Shown: positions 9,420 to 18,320 of the stretch, piece by piece
How positions within the stretch are numbered: the first letter of the stretch is position 1
Layout: each line of letters begins with the position of its first letter
Origin: JALYNX01 sp963780755
GTDB taxonomy: Bacteria > Actinomycetota > Acidimicrobiia > Spongiisociales > ZC4RG35
Direction of reading: 5' to 3'
DNA length: 64,000 nt
NCBI GenBank assembly: GCA_963780755.1
Contig: CAWACX010000001.1
Span: 1,054,001-1,118,000, forward strand
Translations under genes and position numbers: made by a program
Notes under the pieces: model-generated
Database searches by the model: none
Told to the model about the DNA's origin: nothing
What the model saw: the letters and a program-made list of their open reading frames with translations, nothing else

Positions 9420-10484
9420 TCAGTCCAGGATCCTCTCGATCAGAGCGCCGCCCAGCACCAGATCACTGTCCCCATAGGCGTCATAGAAAGCAACGGTCTG
9501 ACCGGGGGCAACTGCTCCCTGGGGCTCATCGAACATCACCCGGTTGCCGTCCACGAAGGCGGGCACCGCGAGGCCATGGGCCCGATACTGGACCAGCATC
9601 CGGCCTGCCCAGGGCCCACCATCGACCCAGGTCATCTTGTCGATCACGAGCGTGCTGACCCCGAGCCGGTCCCGACTCCCAACGACCACGGTCGCGGTGG
9701 AGGGCTCGATTCGCAACACGTATCTCGGCTCTCCAACGGCCACGCCGAGGCCCCGGCGCTGCCCGACCGTGAACCCCGCCACCCCGTCATGGCGGCCCAG
9801 CTCTTCCCCAGACTCGTCGACGACGGGGCCCGGCCGGAATGCCCGGGGGGCGACATCGGCGACAAAAGCCCGGTAATCGCGCTGGCCGACGAAGCAGATG
9901 TCCATCGACTCGGGCTTGGCGGCGGTGCGAAGGCCCAACGACGATGCGACTGCTCGGACGTCGGCCTTGGTCATCTCTCCGACCGGGAACCGGGCTCTCG
10001 ACAGCTGCCTTTGGGTGAGCATCGACAGCACGTATGACTGGTCTTTGGCGGAGTCGCGCCCCCGGAGCAGGGACCAGGTCTCGCCGTCGAGCCGGGTCCG
10101 TGCGTGGTGGCCGGTGACCAGCACTTCGCTTTCGAAGTCGTCGAGGCGCTGCGAAGAGCCGGTCGAACTTGACGGTGCGGTTGCACTCGATGCAAGGGTT
10201 GCGGGGTCCGTCCCGATGCGTAGTCGTGGACGAAGCGCTGCACCACGCCGTCCCGGAACTCCTCGGTGTAGTCGAGGACGTAATAGGGGATGTCGAGCTG
10301 GCCGGCCACGCCGCCGGGCGTCCTCTGCGTCCGAGACCGTGCAACAGCCGGCGGTGGGGGCTTCTCCGTTGGGGCCTGCCCACATCTTGAGCGTGACACC
10401 GATGACCTCGTGCCCGGCTTCCTTCATGAGCGCGGCGGCGACCGATGAGTCCACCCCGCCCGACATCGCGACCAGGGCCCTCAT
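9420..10484 (-). CDS. mnmA: tRNA 2-thiouridylase MnmA, three frameshifts
   Basis: Uses sulfur delivered from cysteine desulfurase to make 2-thiouridine at tRNA position 34. The PP-loop ATPase motif AMSGGVDSSVAA and the catalytic cysteine regions (NPCIECNRTVKF and DICFVG) are present. Three apparent one-base insertions lie at about 10309-10317, 10200-10206 and 10145-10151. Because they sum to three, the first and last parts are in the same frame and only the middle ~60 residues are scrambled. The correct segments VAGQLDIPYYVLDY and NPCIECNRTVKFDRL are readable in the other two frames. The ATG start overlaps the desulfurase stop (ATGA), a typical functional pairing. Confidence 0.92.
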   Translation of the reverse strand: MRALVAMSGGVDSSVAAALMKEAGHEVIGVTLKMWAGPNGEAPTAGCCTVSDAEDARRRGRPARHPLLRPRLHRGVPGRRGAALRPRLRIGTDPATLASSATAPSSSTGSSQRLDDFESEVLVTGHHARTRLDGETWSLLRGRDSAKDQSYVLSMLTQRQLSRARFPVGEMTKADVRAVASSLGLRTAAKPESMDICFVGQRDYRAFVADVAPRAFRPGPVVDESGEELGRHDGVAGFTVGQRRGLGVAVGEPRYVLRIEPSTATVVVGSRDRLGVSTLVIDKMTWVDGGPWAGRMLVQYRAHGLAVPAFVDGNRVMFDEPQGAVAPGQTVAFYDAYGDSDLVLGGALIERILD

Positions 10485-11620
10485 CTCAGCTTCTCGACGA
10501 GGTCGATGACGATCGAGGCAGCTTCCTCGGACTCGTCCAGCGTGCTGGCCCATCCGAAAGAGAAGCGGACACTCTCCCGGGCCTGTTGCGGCGTGAGGCC
10601 CATCGCCTCCAACACGTGCGACACCTCCGCAGCGCCCGATTGGCACGCAGAGCCCGCGGATGCGGCCACCCCTGCGAGGTCGAGGCGCATGAGAAGGGTC
10701 TCGTTGAGCACTCCGGGGAACCTGACGTTGAGATGGTGCGGAGATCTGCCCTGCACCGGTGTGTTGACGACCACGTTCTCGACATCGGCGGTCAGCCGCT
10801 TCTCGAAGTCGTCGCGCACCTGGCCGATCTGGTTTCGGAAGCGCTCCCTATCGGCCACTGCCAGCTCCATGGCCATGGCCATGCCCACCGCTCGCCCGAC
10901 GTCGTGGGTCCCCGACCGGCGACCCAACTCCTGACCGCCCCCATGCAGCAACGGCTCCAGGGCAGTCCCCTCGCGCACATAGAGGATCCCGGCTCCTTTG
11001 GGGCCGCCGAACTTGTGGGCAGCCACCGTCATCAGGTCGACCCCCAGCGCGTCGACGTCCAGGTCCTCTGATGCGAATGCCTGGACTGCGTCGGTGTGGA
11101 CCAGCACTTCCGGGTGTCGCCGCTTCACCGCCGCACTGACGCCGGCCACGTCGGAGATGAGACCGGTCTCGTTGTTGACCAGCATCAAGGACACCAAAGC
11201 AGTGGAATCGTCGATGGCCTCCAGCAGTCGCTCCTCATCGACCCGGCCCGCGCCATCGACGCCGACCACCGTCACCGGTGAGCCCGTCCTTCCCAGGAAG
11301 TCAGCGGTGTCGAGGACCGCCTCGTGCTCGGTGGCGACGGTGACGATCCCGCGGCGTGGGCCCGGTGCGAATGCGGCCCCCTTCAAAGCCAGGTTGTCCG
11401 ACTCGGTCCCGCCTGCGGTGATCACCGTCTCCAGCACCCCCGCACCGATCGAGGCTGCGATCCGCTCCCTTGCCTCCTCGAGCGCGTCCTTGGCGCGGCG
11501 GGAGACGAGATGGATGCCGGAGGAGTTGCCGAATTCGACATCCGAGAACGGTCGCATCGATTCGAACACTCCGGGGCGCATCGGCGTGGTCGCGGCGTGG
11601 TCGAGATAGATCATCGACAT
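10481..11620 (-). CDS. Cysteine desulfurase (IscS/NifS-like)
   Basis: About 379 aa class V aminotransferase-fold PLP enzyme that takes sulfur from cysteine. It begins with MIYLDHAATTPM, has the PLP-lysine motif TVAAHKFGGPKG and the mobile-loop catalytic cysteine in SAGSACQSG. It sits directly upstream of mnmA with a 4-nt overlap, so its likely client is tRNA thiolation, and perhaps Fe-S assembly too. Two in-frame ATGs (11620 and 11614) are possible starts and neither has a clear ribosome site. Confidence 0.92.
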   Translation of the reverse strand: MSMIYLDHAATTPMRPGVFESMRPFSDVEFGNSSGIHLVSRRAKDALEEARERIAASIGAGVLETVITAGGTESDNLALKGAAFAPGPRRGIVTVATEHEAVLDTADFLGRTGSPVTVVGVDGAGRVDEERLLEAIDDSTALVSLMLVNNETGLISDVAGVSAAVKRRHPEVLVHTDAVQAFASEDLDVDALGVDLMTVAAHKFGGPKGAGILYVREGTALEPLLHGGGQELGRRSGTHDVGRAVGMAMAMELAVADRERFRNQIGQVRDDFEKRLTADVENVVVNTPVQGRSPHHLNVRFPGVLNETLLMRLDLAGVAASAGSACQSGAAEVSHVLEAMGLTPQQARESVRFSFGWASTLDESEEAASIVIDLVEKLR

Positions 11621-11689
11621 CTGATTGTCGCAGGGCGGCGATGCTGTTTGGACCAGGAATACCAGCCGGCCGGGCTTGTTCCCTTTGCC

Positions 11690-12589
11690 GTGAGCCTCCT
11701 CGAAGAACGAGTTCCCGTGGGGACCATCGATTCCGTGACCACCCTGGAAGGCGGCGGGTTCCTGGTCCATCGACCCTTCCCCACCGCCCGACTCGACCAC
11801 ATCGGCCCGTTCCTCTTGCTCGACGAGATGGGCCCGGCGGACAACGCCCCCGGCGAGGCGAAGGGGGCACCGGACCATCCTCATCGCGGGTTCGAGACCG
11901 TCACCTATGTGCTCGCCGGCGAGATCGAGCACAAGGACTCACAGGGCAACCGTGGCCTGATCACCCCGGGCGACGTGCAATGGATGACCGCGGGTGCGGG
12001 GATAGTCCACTCCGAGATGCCTTCGAGCCGGATCATGCGCCAGGGCGGCCGGGCACACGGGTTTCAGTTGTGGGTGAACCTGCCCCGTAAGGCGAAATGG
12101 CACCGACCCCGGTACCAGGACCTGGCCGCGGCCGACATGCCCATCGTCGAGTTCCCGGGGGGCTCAGCGGTGGTGATCTCCGGGCACACTCACGGAGTCG
12201 ACGGCGCGGCCGACACCTTCCTCCCCGCCAACTATCTCCATCTCAAGGTCTACCCCGAGGACGAGGTGAGCCTCGAGATCGAGCCCGGGCACCAGGCGTT
12301 CGTCTACGTGTTCCGGGGCGATGGCATGGTGGGGATGGGCAGGGCGCCCATGACCGCCGGCCAGATGGCCGTGTTCGAGAGGGGCGATGGCAGCCTGAAG
12401 CTGATCGGTGGTGAGTCCGGCTTCGAGGCCATGGTCGGCTCCGCAGAGCCTCTCGACGAGCCGGTCGCCAGGTACGGGCCGTTCGTGATGAACACGCGAG
12501 AGGAGATCGTCCAGGCCTTCGACGACTACCGGTCAGGGAAGATGGGCTCGATCGAGCCGGAGCTGAGCGACTCGATGGAGCACGGTTGA
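11690..12589 (+). CDS. Pirin family protein
   Basis: 299 aa bicupin. The N-terminal cupin has DHPHRGFETVTYVLAGEIEHKDS, giving the His/His/Glu metal ligands, and GAGIVHSEMP. The C-terminal pirin domain contains VFRGDGMVG. Some bacterial pirins oxidise quercetin and others modulate enzymes; no partner is suggested here. The GTG start at 11690 is inferred from protein alignment length; there is no obvious ribosome site. The stop overlaps the TTG start of the next gene (TTGA). Confidence 0.88.
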   Translation: MSLLEERVPVGTIDSVTTLEGGGFLVHRPFPTARLDHIGPFLLLDEMGPADNAPGEAKGAPDHPHRGFETVTYVLAGEIEHKDSQGNRGLITPGDVQWMTAGAGIVHSEMPSSRIMRQGGRAHGFQLWVNLPRKAKWHRPRYQDLAAADMPIVEFPGGSAVVISGHTHGVDGAADTFLPANYLHLKVYPEDEVSLEIEPGHQAFVYVFRGDGMVGMGRAPMTAGQMAVFERGDGSLKLIGGESGFEAMVGSAEPLDEPVARYGPFVMNTREEIVQAFDDYRSGKMGSIEPELSDSMEHG

Positions 12590-13020
12590 TCCGACTGGTC
12601 GAGACGATCCCCGCCCCGATCGAACGCGTCTGGGCCGAGCTGGCCGATCTGGGCTCTCACGCCGAGTGGATGGCGGATGCTGCCCAGGTCGACTTCGGGG
12701 GCGGGCCACAGGCTGGGCCTGGCGCCAGGATGAAGGTCGCGACCTCCATTGGGCCCTTCAGGGTGACCGACTCGATGACCGTCGTGGAGTGGATCGAAGG
12801 CTCCTCCATCGTCGTCGAGCACACCGGTTCGGTGTCGGGCACCGGGCGCTTCGACCTCGCACCTGATCCGGGAGGGACCAGGCTGACGTGGACCGAGGAC
12901 CTCGTCTTCCCATGGTGGCTCGGGGGTCGGCTCGGTGCCTGGGTGGCCGCCCCGATCATGAAAAAGGTCTGGAGATCGAGCCTGGGTGAGCTCAGCGCTC
13001 GGGTGCTCAGCGCCCCTTGA
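12586..13020 (+). CDS. SRPBCC (polyketide cyclase/START-like) family protein
   Basis: 144 aa. The N-terminal VETIPAPIERVWAELADLGSHAEWM and the late TWTEDLVFPWWLGGRLG pattern are typical of the helix-grip SRPBCC fold, which binds small hydrophobic ligands. No catalytic residues can be assigned. It starts with TTG overlapping the pirin stop and so is likely cotranscribed with it. Its 3' end overlaps the convergent enoyl-CoA hydratase gene by 14 nt. Confidence 0.78.
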   Translation: MIRLVETIPAPIERVWAELADLGSHAEWMADAAQVDFGGGPQAGPGARMKVATSIGPFRVTDSMTVVEWIEGSSIVVEHTGSVSGTGRFDLAPDPGGTRLTWTEDLVFPWWLGGRLGAWVAAPIMKKVWRSSLGELSARVLSAP

Positions 13021-13774
13021 ACTCCGGAGTCCGCTTCTCGATGAAGGCGTTCACCCCCTCCCTGGCGTCCTCACTTCCGAAGGCGCTCTGGAAGGCATCA
13101 CGCTCCACCTCCAGGCCCTTGGCGACCGGCAACCCGAACCCCTGATTCATGGCCGTCTTGGCCGCGGCGACTGCTTTGGTTGCCCTCGTGGCTAATTCGG
13201 CCGCGTCAGCCATGGCCAGGTCGAGCAGCTCTGCGCTGGGAGCCACCTTGTCGGCGAGCCGGATGGACAGTGCTTCCTCGGCTCCGACCTGGCGGCCGCT
13301 CAAGATCATCTCTTTCGCCCGTTGGAACCCGACCAGTCGCGGGAGGCGCTGGGTCCCGCCGGCGCCGGGGATGATCCCGAGTTGGATCTCGGGCTGTCCC
13401 ACGAGGGCATCCTGGGCCAGATACCTGAAGTCGGCGCCCATGGCGAGCTCCAGCCCCCCTCCGAGGGCGTAGCCGTGGACTGCGGCGATCGTCGGCTTCT
13501 CCAGGGACTCGAGGAGAGCAATCGCCTCCTGCAGGGTCCAGGCGGACCGTTCGGTCACCCCGGCTTCGAACGACGCCTTGAACCCCTTGATGTCGGCCCC
13601 GGCGGCGAAGTGGGGCTGACCGGTGACCACCACGGCCCGGATATCGGGATCTCCGAGGCCGGCGAAGGCCTCCCTCAGCTCGACGGCCACCTGCTCGGAG
13701 AGTGCATTGACCGGGGGCCGGTCGAGGCGGACCAGGGCCACCGCGCCCTCGATGCTGACTCTTACGTGTTCCAT
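13007..13774 (-). CDS. Enoyl-CoA hydratase/isomerase family protein
   Basis: 255 aa crotonase-fold protein, probably hydrating trans-2-enoyl-CoA in beta-oxidation. Oxyanion-hole motifs are FAAGADIKGF and GYALGGGLELAMGADFR. The two catalytic glutamates of classical hydratases map to the PEIQLGIIPGAGGTQRL region, where one Glu (PEI) is present. The ATG at 13774 was chosen because TACTCT, a -10-like hexamer, lies 6 nt upstream, ruling out the longer open frame. The exact substrate is unknown. Confidence 0.9.
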   Translation of the reverse strand: MEHVRVSIEGAVALVRLDRPPVNALSEQVAVELREAFAGLGDPDIRAVVVTGQPHFAAGADIKGFKASFEAGVTERSAWTLQEAIALLESLEKPTIAAVHGYALGGGLELAMGADFRYLAQDALVGQPEIQLGIIPGAGGTQRLPRLVGFQRAKEMILSGRQVGAEEALSIRLADKVAPSAELLDLAMADAAELATRATKAVAAAKTAMNQGFGLPVAKGLEVERDAFQSAFGSEDAREGVNAFIEKRTPEFKGR

Positions 13775-13780
13775 GAGCCG

Positions 13781-13786
13781 AGAGTA
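13781..13786 (-). promoter_or_regulatory. -10-like TACTCT upstream of enoyl-CoA hydratase gene
   Basis: TACTCT (minus strand) ends 6 nt before the ATG at 13774, leaving room only for a leaderless transcript. Confidence 0.4.
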
Positions 13787-13814
13787 GACCGGCGCCCCTG
13801 CCCGAGGCGTAGGG

Positions 13815-14258
13815 TTGAAAACCCGACGAGAGGAGCGCGCGACGGCTGCACCATTCACCGGGTCTGGCACCGCCGACGACCCCTGGCTGCTCAAGACGCC
13901 GAGTCTGGGCTCTGAGATCTTGATGCACCGTGACGAGGAGACCGACCCACCGGTGCTGGTGTGCACCGTGGGGAGCACCGTGCTCCATTACGACCTGCGG
14001 ATCATCGACGACCTCTATCAGATGCTCAAGGAGAACGGTGACTGGGTCCCGCTGGGCAATGCCGACGAGCAGAAGCCGGCCGCGGACGGAACCGTGGAGG
14101 CCTGGGCGCGGTCAGCCGACAACCCGATCGGAGGCTGGTACGGGCTCAAGAAGGGGCTCAGGGGCAGGGTCGGCAACTACGTCCCTCCCGTCCTCGAGGC
14201 TTTGGGCCTGGCCGAGGTGGAGCACAACCCCCGCAACAACCGAATGCGAGCTATCTGA
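13815..14258 (+). CDS. Conserved hypothetical protein (resembles DUF6855)
   Basis: Up to 147 aa. Tryptophan- and glycine-rich core TADDPWLLKTPSLGSE, NPIGGWYGLKKGLRGRVGNY and C-terminal EHNPRNNRMRAI. I recall this pattern from an actinobacterial family now called DUF6855, whose function is unknown. The start is unclear. The TTG at 13815 overlaps a -10-like TAGGGT, and the only other candidate is a non-standard ACG at 13842, preceded by GAGAGGAG at about the right distance. This may be a rare start or a base error. No membrane segment is present. Confidence 0.72.
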   Translation: MKTRREERATAAPFTGSGTADDPWLLKTPSLGSEILMHRDEETDPPVLVCTVGSTVLHYDLRIIDDLYQMLKENGDWVPLGNADEQKPAADGTVEAWARSADNPIGGWYGLKKGLRGRVGNYVPPVLEALGLAEVEHNPRNNRMRAI

Positions 14259-14265
14259 ACCGGGC

Positions 14266-17014
14266 CTAGGCCGCGGGCCCCGGAGGCCGGCTGGTGACCC
14301 CGGGCAGATCACGCATCCGCGGGTGACGGGTCGCGGGCACCGGCTGCAATCGCATCCTGGCATCGACCACGACGACTCCCTCACCGGGCGCGAGGACCTT
14401 CACCGGGTTCAGGTCCATCTCGACGAGTTCGGGCACCGCCGCGATCAGGCCCGAGACCCTGAGAAGCGTCTGCTCCAGCGCCGGGACGTCACCCTCCGCC
14501 GTGTTGCGATAGCCCGTGAGGAGGCGGAACCCCTTGGTCTCCCTGATCATCTCCGCCGCATCGACGTCGGTGAGGGGGTGAATCCTGAAGACCACATCTT
14601 TGAGCAGCTCTACGTAGATGCCACCGAGGCCGAATCCGACGAGTGGACCGAAATTCGGGTCCTGGGTCATGCCGATCAGCACTTCGTGGCCCCCGGGGAT
14701 GAGCTCCTGGACCAGGGCGCCTGCCGCGTCGAACACCGACCCGGTCACCGAGTCATAGGCGGACTTGATCTCGGCATCCCCCTCGACGCCGAGAATCACC
14801 CCGCCGACGTCGGACTTGTGGAGGGCGGTCTCCGAAATCACCTTGACCACCACCGGGCCGCCGATCGCCTCCGCGATCTCGACCGCCTGGTCGGCCGAGG
14901 TGGCGACGGTTGACTTCGGCACCCGAAGGCCCGCGGCGATCAGCAACTCGTCGACCTGACCGGGTTCCAACCAGGCACCGGTGGCCGGGATGCCTGGAAG
15001 CGCCTTGTCGACGATGGCGCGCAATAGCGATTCAATTTCGGCCCCGAGAACGGCCTCTACCCCCGGATCGCGCTCGTCTCCAGATCCCGTGACCGACCGC
15101 TCGGGCCAGAGCGACCGCGGCCGCCTCCGGGAACTGAAAGGTGGGTATTGACTTCGTCCCTTCCCCGCCGGCGAGATGGTGAGCCGTGTCCCCGGTGTGC
15201 ATGAACACCGAGAGGAGAGTCACCGCGCCGTTGTAGCCCTCCTGACACCGGGCAAGGGCCCGAGCCACCTCGACCGCGCCTTCGGGCGCAGTGGGGACGT
15301 AGATGACCATGACGGCGTCGACTTCACCCGATTCCAGGAGCAGGGTCACGGCGTGCTCGAACTCGGACGGCCCGCCGGAAGCGATGAGGTCCACGGGATT
15401 CCGGGTCGAGGCCTCAGCGGGAAGCAGGGCGGCGATCTCGGTTCGCAGACCCGGTGACAACTCGGGCAGATCTAGCCCATGGGCCTCGAGTGCGTCCGCG
15501 GCGAGGATCCCCGGTCCTCCGGCGTTGGTCACGATCCCCACCTTCGAGCCCTCGGGGATCGGCTGATTGGCGAGCAGGCTGGCGGCGTCGAACAGCTCCT
15601 CGATGGTGTCGACACGGATCACCCCCGACTGGCGGAAGAGCGCCTGGACCGCAACATCCGATGAGGCGAGCGCACCGGTGTGTGACGACGCGGCCCGGCT
15701 CCCGGCCGAGGTCCGGCCCGACTTCACCGCGATGATCGGCTTGCTCCGGCCGATCCGGCGGGCAATGCGTGAGAACTTCTTGGGATTCCCGAACGACTCG
15801 ACATAGAGGGTGATGACATCGGTCTGGGGATCGTCCTCCCAGGCCAACAGCAGGTCGTTGCCACTGACATCGGCCTTGTTCCCCACTGACACGAACTGGG
15901 AGATCCCGATGTTGTTGCGGGTGGCGTAGTCGAGGATCGCTATGCCGAGGGCGCCCGACTGGCTCGACATGGCCACATTTCCGGCGGGGGGGTAGACCGG
16001 GGCAAAGGTGCCGTTGAGGTGGACCGACGACACCGTGTTCAGGAGCCCCATGCAGTTCGGCCCCACCATCCTCATCCCCGAGTCGCGGACGATCGTCAGC
16101 AGCTCCTGTTCCGCCGCGGCACCCTCCGGGCCCACCTCGGAGAAGCCGGCGGAGATGACAACGATGCCCCGCACCCCGGCCTCGGCGCACTGGTGGGCCA
16201 CGTCGATGACCGCTCTCTGTGGGACCACGATGTACGCGAGGTCGACCTCGTCGGGAACTTCCAGGATGGTGGAGTAGGCCAGCACCGAGTTGATCACCTT
16301 CGCCTTGGGGTTGACCGGGTAGAGGGGGCCGGTGAACCCCGTGGACAGGATGTTGTGGAACAGCCTGCCCCCGATCGAAGACCGATCATTGGAGGCCCCG
16401 ATCACTGCGACCGAGCGGGGGAAGAACAGTGGCAGCAGGGATGCAGCGACCGCTCGCTTCTCGTGCTCTGCCTCTGCCTCCAACATCCCCTCGCTGGTGG
16501 CAACCGGGAAGTCGACCGTGAACACCCCGTCGTCGATGGTCCGCGTCATCTCGTAGCCGGAGTTGCGGAACACCCTCATCATCTGCCGGTTCTCCGGGAG
16601 AACGTAGGCGTGGAACCTTTCGATCCCATGGGAGCGGGCATGGGTGGTCAACAGCTGAAGGAGCTGGGTGCCCAGACCGCGCCCCTGGTGCCGATCTGCC
16701 ACCGAGAAAGCGACCTCGGCCGAGGTGGCGTCGTGTCCCTCGCGGTCATACCGGGCCACCGCGATCATCTTGCCTTCGAGAAGGGCGATCAGGGCCATTC
16801 GATCCGAGTAGTCGACCTTGGTGAAGAATTCGACCTCCTTCGGCTCCAGGGTCGCCTTGATCCGGAAGAACCGGAAGTATCGGGACTCCGGCCCGAGGGT
16901 TTCGAAGAAGTCACGCAAGAGGCCGGCGTCCTCGGGCTTGATCGGGCGCACCCGGGCGCCACCCCCGTCGCGGAGGACAATGTCCAATTCGAACTCGGCC
17001 GGGTATTCAGCCAT
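14266..17014 (-). CDS. GNAT acetyltransferase / ADP-forming acyl-CoA ligase fusion, one frameshift
   Basis: About 915 aa after correction. Residues ~1-180 are a GNAT domain (acetyl-CoA loop HQGRGLGTQLLQ). A CoA-binding Rossmann domain follows (AVIGASNDRSSIGG), then the ligase domain with the phosphohistidine site SSHTGALASSD, and a C-terminal ATP-grasp (GGPVVVKVISETALHKSDVGGV). Relatives act as acetate/acyl-CoA synthetases or as Pat-type protein lysine acetyltransferases that control acyl-CoA synthetases. The frame breaks near 15067-15073; one extra base, removed, joins HGIWRRA to DPGVEAVLGAEI. A -10-like TAGGTT lies 17 nt before the ATG. Confidence 0.9.
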
Positions 17015-17162
17015 CTTTCATCATCAGAGTGAACCTAACCGCCATTGGACGCCTGAGGATGCTCCTCGCTCGCCGACAGGGTGTCGGATTACACTCGACC
17101 GGGACGGGGTTGATCTGTGAGGGAAGGTGGTGTCCTTTGGAGAACGATCTGGCCTCGCGGAT

Positions 17163-17219
17163 CGTGGGGCCCGGGCCCGGTTCCTCTCCCCTCCCCCACC
17201 CACCGGCCCGGGTCCCACG
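17163..17219. repeat. Long GC-rich imperfect inverted repeat (stem-loop)
   Basis: Left arm 17163-17180 and right arm 17203-17219 pair as CGTGGG / CCCACG, one G-T, then CCCGGGCC / GGCCCGGG, around a pyrimidine-rich loop of about 22 nt. It lies in the 227-bp gap between the divergent ligase fusion gene and the small ORF at 17242. Nothing else could be identified in the gap. It could be a terminator or attenuator reading rightward, or a structured leader. Confidence 0.6.
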
Positions 17220-17241
17220 ACCTCTTTCGCCTTGAACCGAG

Positions 17242-17466
17242 ATGTTCCTTCGCAGACGAACGACGAACCATGATCCGGACGAGAAGCCGCTGAAACGCGG
17301 CTACGGAGTCGCCCTGGGAAACGCGATGGCCGAGTTCGAGGCGGTGCTCAATCCCGCAGCCGAGCATCGCATCGTCGAGATGCGAATCCAGGACCAGATA
17401 GCCGACATCAACTGGAGCGGCGCCATCGACCAAGCTGACGAGACAGGGGACATCCCCTCGTCTTGA
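17242..17466 (+). CDS. Small hypothetical protein
   Basis: 74 aa, hydrophilic, with no signal peptide or membrane helix. The N-terminal Arg-rich MFLRRRTTNHDPDE is followed by an amphipathic segment around AMAEFEAVLNPAAEHRIVEM. I do not recognise a family. It is supported only by an ATG, by sitting between two real genes on a stretch free of better frames, and by proximity to the hairpin just upstream. It could be spurious. Confidence 0.4.
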   Translation: MFLRRRTTNHDPDEKPLKRGYGVALGNAMAEFEAVLNPAAEHRIVEMRIQDQIADINWSGAIDQADETGDIPSS

Positions 17467-17498
17467 GGTAGCGCCGGCCGGACCACCAAAATGACCCG

Positions 17499-18221
17499 GT
17501 GAAACGGGCATTTCTCCTGCTCGCGATCGTCCTTCTCAGCGCTTGCTTCTCTGGCGAGCCCGACGCCCGCGTCCTGTTCATCGGAAACAGCTACACCTAC
17601 TACAACGACATGCCCGAGATGGTCTCCCAACTCGCCGGTTCGGTTGGCGTGGACATCGAAGTCGATGCAGTCGTCGAAGGTGGAGCGTGGCTGCGCGACC
17701 ATCGCCAGGACGGAGTCGCTTCGGGCAAGATCGGAAGCGGCGAGTTCGACTACGCAGTCATTCAGGAGCAGTCGGCAGTCCCCTCGGACCCGGAGCTGGC
17801 GCGTTCGGTGATGTTCCCCGCGGCCAACGGCTTTGCCAACGACGCCTTGGTCGCCGACGCCACACTCGTCCTATTCGAGACCTGGGGTCATCTCTCCGGG
17901 TTCGCCGACACCGGGCACTCCAATTACAACTCGATGCAGAACGCCATCAACGCCACCTACGCCGAGCTCTCGGAGCTGCTCGATGCGCCGGTGGCTCCTG
18001 CCGGTGAGGCCTGGCAGGCCTCACTCAACGGAGGCACTGGGACCCGCCTCCACCAGGCCGATAAGTCCCATCCCACGATTGAGGGCAGCTACCTGGCTGC
18101 CCTGGTCATCGCATCGACCATCACCGGCGTATCGCCATCTGAGATGACTTTCGATCCGGGCCTGCCGGAGGGTGTCGCCAGTCTTCTCCGGACCTACGCC
18201 AGCCAGGCCATGAGCCAATGA
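17499..18221 (+). CDS. SGNH/GDSL-like hydrolase lipoprotein
   Basis: 240 aa. A GTG start gives a lipoprotein signal (MKRAFLLLAIVLLSAC, lipobox LSAC with Cys about residue 16). Block I reads FIGNSYTYYNDMP, where the serine replaces the GDSL Ser of the SGNH fold. The C-terminal KSHPTIEGSYLAA provides the catalytic His in a block V-like context. It is probably an extracytoplasmic esterase or acyl hydrolase of unknown substrate. The stop lies only 2 nt from the 3' end of the convergent tRNA-Leu gene. Confidence 0.78.
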   Translation: MKRAFLLLAIVLLSACFSGEPDARVLFIGNSYTYYNDMPEMVSQLAGSVGVDIEVDAVVEGGAWLRDHRQDGVASGKIGSGEFDYAVIQEQSAVPSDPELARSVMFPAANGFANDALVADATLVLFETWGHLSGFADTGHSNYNSMQNAINATYAELSELLDAPVAPAGEAWQASLNGGTGTRLHQADKSHPTIEGSYLAALVIASTITGVSPSEMTFDPGLPEGVASLLRTYASQAMSQ

Positions 18222-18223
18222 GG

Positions 18224-18308
18224 TGCCCGGGGTGGGATTCGAACCCACACGAGCCGGTTCGGCTCAAGGGGGTTTAAGCCCCTCGCGTCTGCATTTCGCC
18301 ACCCGGGC
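18224..18308 (-). tRNA. tRNA-Leu (anticodon UAA)
   Basis: 85 nt on the minus strand. The acceptor arms GCCCGGG / CCCGGGC pair fully with discriminator A. The anticodon stem AGGGG/CCCCT encloses the loop CTTAAAC, giving UAA. The long variable arm (GAGCC/GGCTC) is typical of a class II leucine tRNA. The T arm TGGGTTCGAATCCCA is canonical. CCA is not encoded. It lies between the SGNH hydrolase and ppx genes. Confidence 0.95.
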
Positions 18309-18320
18309 AAGGTTCCTGAG

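Noticed and set aside
1471..10484. Programmed +1 ribosomal frameshifting as the reason for the many breaks
   Set aside because: No common slippery codon, stop codon or downstream structure at the sites; positions differ within one gene.
17029..17235. 68-codon plus-strand frame across the hairpin
   Set aside because: Pro/Gly-rich translation of the GC stem, no ribosome site, no motif.
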